6,838 nt of DNA. It comes from an uncultured Porphyromonadaceae bacterium. Lineage in GTDB: Bacteria; Bacteroidota; Bacteroidia; Bacteroidales; Muribaculaceae. The notes beneath the pieces are model-generated. The model saw only the letters and a program-made list of their open reading frames with translations. It was not told where the DNA came from and made no database searches. Of this stretch, positions 1-4,577 are shown piece after piece. The stretch is from positions 1-6,838 of the forward strand of contig CAMWHX010000055.1 in assembly GCA_947174155.1 (NCBI GenBank), read 5' to 3'. The stretch's first letter is position 1, and each line of letters begins with the position of its first letter. Both the position numbers and the translations under genes were made by a program.

Positions 1-1026
1 CGGATCACCGGCCTCGAACTCTGCATAGAGATTCCGGGTAGGATGGTTCCATCCACATCCGCTGCGACCTCCCAGAGAGCTCATGCGGGGACGGGTAAGG
101 ATGATGGAAAATGTGCCGCGGCTGAAGCCGAAGCCCTCGCCGTAGTCACTGGTGGGGTCGGCGGCATACTGGATCTCGAAGACGCTTTCAGGCCCATTCT
201 CACCGGCCAGGGTGAAGTTGTCGGCATATACGGGACAGAGGGAATACTCACCGGTGAGATACTCCTCATCGACCCATTTCTTGCCCCACTCGTAGGCTCG
301 GTTATAGTCCTTGACATAGAGATTGACCTTGCAGAGCAGGGCACGGGCGGCGCCACGGGTGGCCCGACCCAGATCTGCCTCCGGATAGGCACTCTTGGCG
401 GGGAGGAGTTTCTCGGCCAGAGCCAGGTCGGAGAGGATGGAGGCATATACCTGTTCGACGGTGGCGCGGGGTTGCTGCCACTTGTCGGAGGAGTCGAGCA
501 CCTCGTGGACCAGGGGTACACCGCCGAAGACGCGCACCAGCTGGAAGTAGTAGAGGGCGCGCAGGAAGTATACCTGACCCAGAAGCTGATCCTTCTTCTC
601 CTGAGAGAGAGTCGCGTCAGGGAAATAGGCGCTCACCTCGTTGAGCGCCAGGTTACAGCGTATGATACCCTGATACTTGGCGCGGTAATAGTCGAGGACT
701 ATGGAGTTGTTGGCGTTGGTCTTGAAGTTGTCGATATCGTAGGCATCGGCACCGTCGGCCACGTTCTGCCCACCCTTGAGCGCGTCATCGGAGGCGATGT
801 CGCCGATAAACCACTCCGAGAAGTAGGTGCTGTTGTATTCCCATGCCAGCGGAGCGTAGCATCCGTTGACGGTCTGGACACAGGCCTCGCCCGAGACATA
901 GAAGTCGTCGAGTTCGGTCTTGCCCGGTTGCTTCTCCGAGAGCCAGTCGTTGCACCCCGTCAGAGGGAGGGCAAGCATGGCCAGCAGGGCGGAGCGCAGT
1001 ATGGTGCGGTTGATATGAAGTGTCAT
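1..1026 (-). CDS. SusD/RagB-family outer-membrane nutrient-binding lipoprotein, C-terminus off window
   Basis: This is the N-terminal 342 residues of a SusD-like lipoprotein, which normally caps a SusC-type barrel on the cell surface and captures glycan or peptide ligands for import. The start at 1026 gives a lipoprotein signal peptide: basic residues (H4, R7, R11), a hydrophobic core (L14-L22) and a lipobox LTGC with lipidated C25. D27 and E31 follow and may help surface export. Family hallmarks include GQVYFLRALYYFQLVRVFGG at 150-169 followed by VPLV, the TPR-like helices RATRGAARALLCKVNLYVKD at 221-240, FEIQYA at 283-288, and GWNHPT...LYAEFEAGDP at 325-342, which usually precedes the C-terminal RagB/SusD part. 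Family members are usually about 500-600 residues, so roughly 40% is missing by the window edge and not by mutation. It lies 45 bp downstream of the SusC-like gene and is probably co-transcribed with it. No Shine-Dalgarno is visible, as is normal in Bacteroidota. The ligand cannot be predicted. The family call is very secure. Confidence 0.96.
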   Translation of the reverse strand, partial: MTLHINRTILRSALLAMLALPLTGCNDWLSEKQPGKTELDDFYVSGEACVQTVNGCYAPLAWEYNSTYFSEWFIGDIASDDALKGGQNVADGADAYDIDNFKTNANNSIVLDYYRAKYQGIIRCNLALNEVSAYFPDATLSQEKKDQLLGQVYFLRALYYFQLVRVFGGVPLVHEVLDSSDKWQQPRATVEQVYASILSDLALAEKLLPAKSAYPEADLGRATRGAARALLCKVNLYVKDYNRAYEWGKKWVDEEYLTGEYSLCPVYADNFTLAGENGPESVFEIQYAADPTSDYGEGFGFSRGTFSIILTRPRMSSLGGRSGCGWNHPTRNLYAEFEAGDP

Positions 1027-1054
1027 GATTTGGCGTAAGTATGATATGAAGTGT
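1011..1054. repeat. 13-bp direct repeat at the transporter/lipoprotein gene junction
   Basis: TGATATGAAGTGT occurs exactly at 1011-1023 and again at 1042-1054 on the plus strand, 31 bp apart. Read on the coding (minus) strand, one copy of ACACTTCATATCA covers codons 2-5 of the SusD-like gene, immediately after ATG plus one base. The other lies about 16-28 nt upstream of that ATG in the intergenic gap. The upstream copy has no ATG in register, so it is not a second start. It may be a short duplication remnant or a translation or small-RNA recognition element. The repeat is directly visible, but any function is speculative. Confidence 0.5.
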
Positions 1055-1071
1055 GTGAAGAGGAGAGAGAA

Positions 1072-4000
1072 TCAATATACGATATTGACACCGAAGAGGA
1101 AGGTGCGGCTCTGAGGATAGTTGCCGTAGTCGACACCGCCGCTGACCTCGGGATCGAAGCCTTTGTATTTGGTGACGGTGAAGACATTGGAACACTGCAC
1201 GTAGAAGCGGCAGCTGGTCAGGCCGCTGCGGCCGAGCACACTCTTCGGGAGAGAGTATCCGAGCTGCAGGTTCTTCAGGCGGAAGTAGTCACCACTCTCC
1301 AGGAATCGGTCTGACACGTAGTAGTTGACCGAATTGCGGGGGTTGGGGAGGAATCCGTCAGGATTCTCGGGAGTCCAGGCGTTGACCATCACGGGAGAGA
1401 GGACGGAGGTAGAGCCGTTGCTCTCCAGGCGGTGGCGCATCTGGTTGTAGATCTTGGATCCGGCCACACCCTGGAAGAAGAGTTGCAGATCCAGACCGCG
1501 ATAAGAGGCGCTGAGGTTAATGCCGTAGTTTACCTTGGGTATCGAGCTGCCGAGGCTCACTCGGTCCTTGTCGTCGATGCGGCCGTCACCGTTGTTGTCG
1601 CGATATTTGGCGTCACCGGCATGGAAGGGGGAGTCAGCGGCTGTATAGCCGTGGAGATATTCGAGCACCTCCTCGTCTGACTTGAAGACACCGTCATACT
1701 GATAACCCCAGAAGTAGTATAGGGGATACCCCTTGTTGACCACCTGCACCTGACCGTAGTTGGAGTAGATGGGAGCGCCGCCGTTAAGCTCAAGCAGCTC
1801 GTTGTGGATATAGGAGATATTACCACCCACGCTGTATGTGAAATCCTTGAAGGGACTCATGGAGTGGTCCAGAGAGAGCTCGATACCCTTGTTGCGCACC
1901 TTTCCGACGTTGGCGGTCGAAGCGTAGCGGTTTCCGACATGGGCCGGAGCGATGACACTCATTAGCATATCGTTGGTGTCACGGATAAAACCGTCGAGCG
2001 AGCCCGAGAGACGTCCGTTCCAGAAATTGAAGTCGATACCCGCGCTCCACTGCTCGGTGTTCTCCCAGTGGCCGCCGTTGTTGATCCAGGTCAGCACCGC
2101 AGCTCCGGGCACGAGTACCTGGGAGGGACCGAATACGTAGTCTACAAACGTCGGACCGTTGTTAAACATATTCAGTACGAAGGCATCGTTGGCGATATTG
2201 TCGTTGCCTACCTTACCCCATCCGAAACGCACCTTGAGGTCAGTCAGCGGAGAGAATTCCTGGAGGAATTTCTCGCTGCTCAGACGCCAGGCCAGGGCGA
2301 AGGAGGGGAAATAGCCCCAGCGGTTCTCGGCGAAGCGGCTCGAACCGTCGGCACGGAAGTTGGCGGTGAAGAGGTAACGGCTGTCGTAGGAGTAATTGAC
2401 GCGGCCGAGCCAGGACTGGCGGCGGTTGCGTGCCACTCCGTCGCCGGGACGTCCGAAGTCATCGGTCACCTGCGAGAGATACCAGTTGCGCTCCTCGGGA
2501 TTGAGGATGCTCGAACCGGAGCCACCGATAGAGTAGTAGTTGTATTCCTCAACCGTGAAACCGGCCATTGCGGTCAGGTTGTGACGACCGAAGGAATTGT
2601 CGTAGGTCAGGATATTGTCGACATTCCAGTAAGCACTGCGGGCCATGGACGAGGCGAGGGTGTTCTTGTCGTGTTTGTCGTAGGCCGAGATCTCATACTG
2701 ATCCATGTAGCTTCGGTCACGGGTGATGCGGTAGTCGAAGCTGAAGGAGGAGCGGAAGTTGAAGTGCTTGACCGGAGTCAGCTCCAGGAACACATTACCG
2801 ACGAAGCGGTCGTTGTTGACCTTCGGATGGGCGTATTCGACCATCGAGAAGGGATTGGTGACATTCTTGAAGTTGGAGGCAGCGGAGATACGGCCGCTCA
2901 GGTCGGTCCCCTGCGCGTTGCGCGAGCCTTCGGGATAGTGGGTAGGATCCCAGGGAGCCATCGCGAAGGCAGCCGAGATGATATTGGCACCGGCGCTTTC
3001 GGAGTTGTCGCCGCTCTCGTAGGCATTCTTTGCGATGGAGGCCATGTAGGTGATGTTTTCACCTATCTTAAGCCAGGGGAAAGCCTTGAAGGTCGAGTTG
3101 ATACGACCGGTGAAGCGGGAGTAGTCGGATCCCATGACGATACCCTGCTGACCGAACCAGTTGGCCGACATGGAGTATGTGGCACGATCCGTGCCGCCGT
3201 CGATAGCGAGATGATAGTTCTGAATAAGACCGTTGCGGAAGATCTCATCCTGCCAGTCAGTGTCGATAGCCGAATAGTCGAGACCGTCGGGAGCGTTGAC
3301 GGGATCATAGACGACAGGGAAGTACTGGCTGTTGCGTACACCCATGAAGGTGTTGAGCCACTTGTTGAAGCCCTGCTCTGCATATATCTTCTTGACAGCG
3401 GCGTTACCGTTGATCGCCACATAGGTATCGGCAAAATCCTTGGCGCCCATCACATCGAGCTTCTTCCAACGCTGTTGCAGACCGATGTAGGCGTTGAGAG
3501 TGATGTGTGTAGGTTGCTGATAAGCTCCGCTCTTGGTGGTGACTATGATGACACCGTTTGCACCACGCGAACCGTAGATAGCTGTAGCCGAAGCATCCTT
3601 GAGCACCTCTATATGCTCGATATCATTGGGGGAGAGAAAGTCGATATCGTCAGCGATCACGCCGTCCACCACATATATAGGTGCGGAACCGTTGACAGTA
3701 CCTACGCCGCGGATACGGACTTCGGCACCGGCACCGGGACGACCTGTAAGTGAATTGACCGTCACGCCGGCTACCTGTCCCTGAAGGGCATTGGAGAGGG
3801 AGGCGGCGGGAGTCTTGTTGAGCTTGTCAGCGTTGACACTGCTGACCGAACCGGTCAGGTCGCTCTTCTTGACGGCGCCGTAGCCCACTACGACCAGCTC
3901 GTCGAGCATATCATTTTCGAGCTGCAGGACGATATCCATCGTTCCGCCTGCGGAGACTTTACGTTCAGCCGGAGTGTAGCCGACATAAGAGAAAGCCAGA

Positions 4001-4212
4001 GTAGTCCCGCGGTCCACCTTTATGGTGTAATTACCGTCGATATCGGTATTGACTCCGTGAGTCTTACCCGCACCCCCCTTGGCCAGGACAGAGACACCTA
4101 TAAGTGGCTCTCCATCCTCGGAGGATGTGACGGTGCCGCTGACGGTCACTGTCTGCGCCACGGCTGACAGCCCCATGAGAGCAAGCATTAATGATAAGAA
4201 GAATTTGGTCAT
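1072..4212 (-). CDS. SusC/RagA-family TonB-dependent outer-membrane transporter
   Basis: This complete 1046-residue protein has the usual length for a SusC-like transporter, which imports oligosaccharides or other large nutrients across the outer membrane using TonB energy, paired with a SusD lid. Domains in order: a signal peptide 1-19 (cleavage likely SAVA|Q20); a carboxypeptidase-regulatory-like Ig domain at about 22-100 (SGTVTSSEDGEPLIGVSV, then DGNYTI and FSYVGY); a family junction LDELVVVGYG at 103-112 that is a candidate TonB box; and a plug at about 115-230 with YVVDGVIADDI (180-190) and DASATAIYGSRGANG (206-220). A 22-strand-type barrel follows and ends in an aromatic residue (FLFGVNIVY), the expected assembly signal. 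The segment from D872 (DNNGDGRIDDKD) is the conserved calcium-loop-like motif of SusC barrels. No STN signalling domain precedes the Ig domain, so sigma/anti-sigma signalling through this protein is unlikely. The start at 4212 gives a good signal peptide (K3, then a hydrophobic core); later in-frame Met residues would destroy it. The gene is intact, without a frameshift, and is first in the operon with the SusD-like gene. Confidence 0.98.
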   Translation of the reverse strand: MTKFFLSLMLALMGLSAVAQTVTVSGTVTSSEDGEPLIGVSVLAKGGAGKTHGVNTDIDGNYTIKVDRGTTLAFSYVGYTPAERKVSAGGTMDIVLQLENDMLDELVVVGYGAVKKSDLTGSVSSVNADKLNKTPAASLSNALQGQVAGVTVNSLTGRPGAGAEVRIRGVGTVNGSAPIYVVDGVIADDIDFLSPNDIEHIEVLKDASATAIYGSRGANGVIIVTTKSGAYQQPTHITLNAYIGLQQRWKKLDVMGAKDFADTYVAINGNAAVKKIYAEQGFNKWLNTFMGVRNSQYFPVVYDPVNAPDGLDYSAIDTDWQDEIFRNGLIQNYHLAIDGGTDRATYSMSANWFGQQGIVMGSDYSRFTGRINSTFKAFPWLKIGENITYMASIAKNAYESGDNSESAGANIISAAFAMAPWDPTHYPEGSRNAQGTDLSGRISAASNFKNVTNPFSMVEYAHPKVNNDRFVGNVFLELTPVKHFNFRSSFSFDYRITRDRSYMDQYEISAYDKHDKNTLASSMARSAYWNVDNILTYDNSFGRHNLTAMAGFTVEEYNYYSIGGSGSSILNPEERNWYLSQVTDDFGRPGDGVARNRRQSWLGRVNYSYDSRYLFTANFRADGSSRFAENRWGYFPSFALAWRLSSEKFLQEFSPLTDLKVRFGWGKVGNDNIANDAFVLNMFNNGPTFVDYVFGPSQVLVPGAAVLTWINNGGHWENTEQWSAGIDFNFWNGRLSGSLDGFIRDTNDMLMSVIAPAHVGNRYASTANVGKVRNKGIELSLDHSMSPFKDFTYSVGGNISYIHNELLELNGGAPIYSNYGQVQVVNKGYPLYYFWGYQYDGVFKSDEEVLEYLHGYTAADSPFHAGDAKYRDNNGDGRIDDKDRVSLGSSIPKVNYGINLSASYRGLDLQLFFQGVAGSKIYNQMRHRLESNGSTSVLSPVMVNAWTPENPDGFLPNPRNSVNYYVSDRFLESGDYFRLKNLQLGYSLPKSVLGRSGLTSCRFYVQCSNVFTVTKYKGFDPEVSGGVDYGNYPQSRTFLFGVNIVY

Positions 4213-4338
4213 TGCAAGTGAATGATATTAGGGTGTTAGTATTTCAACAGGTATGTTGGCGTCGCGAGGAGCTTCCCCCCCCTCTTCCCGGCAGGACCTC
4301 ATCGTGGCGGGTGATGATGTGCGCGTGCCGAATCGACG
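4213..4338 (-). other. Predicted 5' untranslated leader of the SusC-like gene, with a G8 run
   Basis: If transcription starts about 7 nt past the predicted -7 box (near 4338), the transporter mRNA has a leader of about 126 nt. The part next to the start codon is AT-rich and has no Shine-Dalgarno. The middle carries an uninterrupted run of eight G on the transcript strand (plus-strand C at 4275-4282). I see no small gene with convincing coding character and no strong stem-loop or terminator. Only a 4-bp GAGG/CCTC pairing flanks the G run. The leader boundaries are inferred from the promoter motif. Confidence 0.45.
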
Positions 4339-4363
4339 GTGCAAAAGTAGGGAGAATTCGGCA
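4326..4363. promoter_or_regulatory. 8-bp inverted repeat flanking the transporter -7 box, possible operator
   Basis: TGCCGAAT at 4326-4333 and its exact reverse complement ATTCGGCA at 4356-4363 are separated by 22 bp. The centre of symmetry (4344.5) falls within about 1 bp of the centre of the predicted -7 element (4342-4349), and the arm centres are 30 bp apart, nearly three helical turns. Only the left arm would be transcribed from the predicted start, so an mRNA hairpin made from this promoter is unlikely. A protein binding both arms would cover the core promoter, which suggests a repressor site. The repeat is certain, but its role is inferred and chance is possible. Confidence 0.4.
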
Positions 4364-4372
4364 ACCCGCAAA
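4342..4372 (-). promoter_or_regulatory. Bacteroidota-type promoter for the SusC/SusD-like operon
   Basis: On the minus strand, TTTG (4372 down to 4369) is followed after 19 bp by TACTTTTG (4349 down to 4342). This matches the primary sigma factor consensus of Bacteroidota: TTTG near -33 and TAnnTTTG near -7, with about 20 bp between. All conserved positions match. The predicted start of transcription is near 4338, about 126 nt before the transporter start codon. A second TTTG at 4376-4373 is a poorer alternative because its spacing is 23 bp. The direct-repeat array begins 18 bp upstream of the -33 box, as expected for an activator-dependent promoter. Confidence 0.75.
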
Positions 4373-4390
4373 CAAAAGATGCCCTATATC

Positions 4391-4432
4391 ACCTCTACAA
4401 AGGGGTTTTTACACCTCTACAACACCTCTACA
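4391..4432. promoter_or_regulatory. Three ACCTCTACA direct repeats in 11-bp register, likely activator binding array
   Basis: ACCTCTACA occurs exactly at 4391-4399, 4413-4421 and 4424-4432. The start-to-start distances are 22 and 11 bp, so all copies sit on the same face of the helix, one per turn with one turn skipped. The skipped turn begins GGGG, and AGGGGT at 4401-4406 is a one-mismatch inverted copy of the ACCTCT core. A weaker in-register resemblance, CCCTATA, lies at 4382-4388. On the transporter-coding strand the unit reads TGTAGAGGT. The array spans about -53 to -94 relative to the predicted transporter start, the usual place for a transcription activator. The divergently encoded sensor-regulator is the obvious candidate partner, but that link is inferred. 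Confidence 0.65.
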
Positions 4433-4476
4433 GCCTGTCAATAAGTATCTATGAAGTAACGCGATATGTGAAAAAG

Positions 4477-4488
4477 TGTTGTACAACA
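4477..4488. promoter_or_regulatory. Perfect 12-bp palindrome, possible operator upstream of the sensor gene
   Basis: TGTTGTACAACA is a perfect dyad centred between 4482 and 4483. The symmetry does not extend to the flanking bases. It lies about 55 bp upstream of the predicted sensor transcription start and about 50 bp from the end of the direct-repeat array. A dimeric DNA-binding protein could bind it to control the sensor gene, the transporter operon or both. Its sequence is unrelated to ACCTCTACA, so a second regulator is more likely than the same one. The palindrome is certain; function is inference. Confidence 0.4.
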
Positions 4489-4523
4489 TATAATCATTCT
4501 GCAGCACATTAACATTTTTTTTG

Positions 4524-4531
4524 CAACTTTG
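4524..4531 (+). promoter_or_regulatory. Likely -7 box of the sensor gene promoter
   Basis: CAACTTTG, directly after a T8 run (4515-4522), matches the Bacteroidota -7 consensus TAnnTTTG except for the first base. Predicted transcription would start near 4538, leaving a leader of about 40 nt before the ATG at 4578. No good TTTG is present at the expected -33 position (around 4500-4503 the sequence is TGCA), so the promoter is probably weak or activator-assisted, as is usual for a regulator gene. No Shine-Dalgarno is seen next to the ATG. The purine stretch GAAGAAGAGG at 4543-4552 is too far upstream. Confidence 0.5.
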
Positions 4532-4577
4532 CGACGCCTGCCGAAGAAGAGGTGTGGCAGTTACGATATATCACGAC

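Noticed and set aside
43..1038. A 331-codon open frame on the plus strand opposite the SusD-like gene.
   Set aside because: It is antisense to strong SusD-family motifs, has the same V/G/E-rich shadow composition and begins without any start context.
1027..1071. Terminator or promoter between the SusC-like and SusD-like genes.
   Set aside because: The 45-bp gap has no stem-loop with a T run and no TTTG/TAnnTTTG pair, so co-transcription is the simplest reading.
2068..3753. A 561-codon open frame on the plus strand opposite the SusC-like gene.
   Set aside because: It lies wholly antisense to a clearly conserved transporter. Its translation is low-complexity, rich in V, G and E, with no recognisable domain. 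Such frames arise from the codon bias of the GC-rich gene beneath.
4261..4300. Riboswitch or attenuator hairpin in the transporter leader.
   Set aside because: Only a 4-bp GAGG/CCTC pairing around the G8 run is visible, with no conserved riboswitch core and no terminator.
4326..4363. Invertible (phase-variable) promoter flanked by inverted repeats, as at Bacteroides capsule loci.
   Set aside because: The arms are only 8 bp and the spacer 22 bp, far smaller than usual recombinase-inverted segments, and no recombinase gene is in view.
4191..4454. Possible small protein genes on the plus strand in the divergent region (87 and 63 codons, overlapping frames).
   Set aside because: They run through the transporter promoter, the G8/C8 run and the direct repeats, one overlaps the transporter start codon, and the translations look random.
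4565..4572. GATATATC palindrome just before the sensor ATG.
   Set aside because: An 8-bp AT-rich palindrome is expected by chance. GATAT/ATATC strings are common throughout this sequence.
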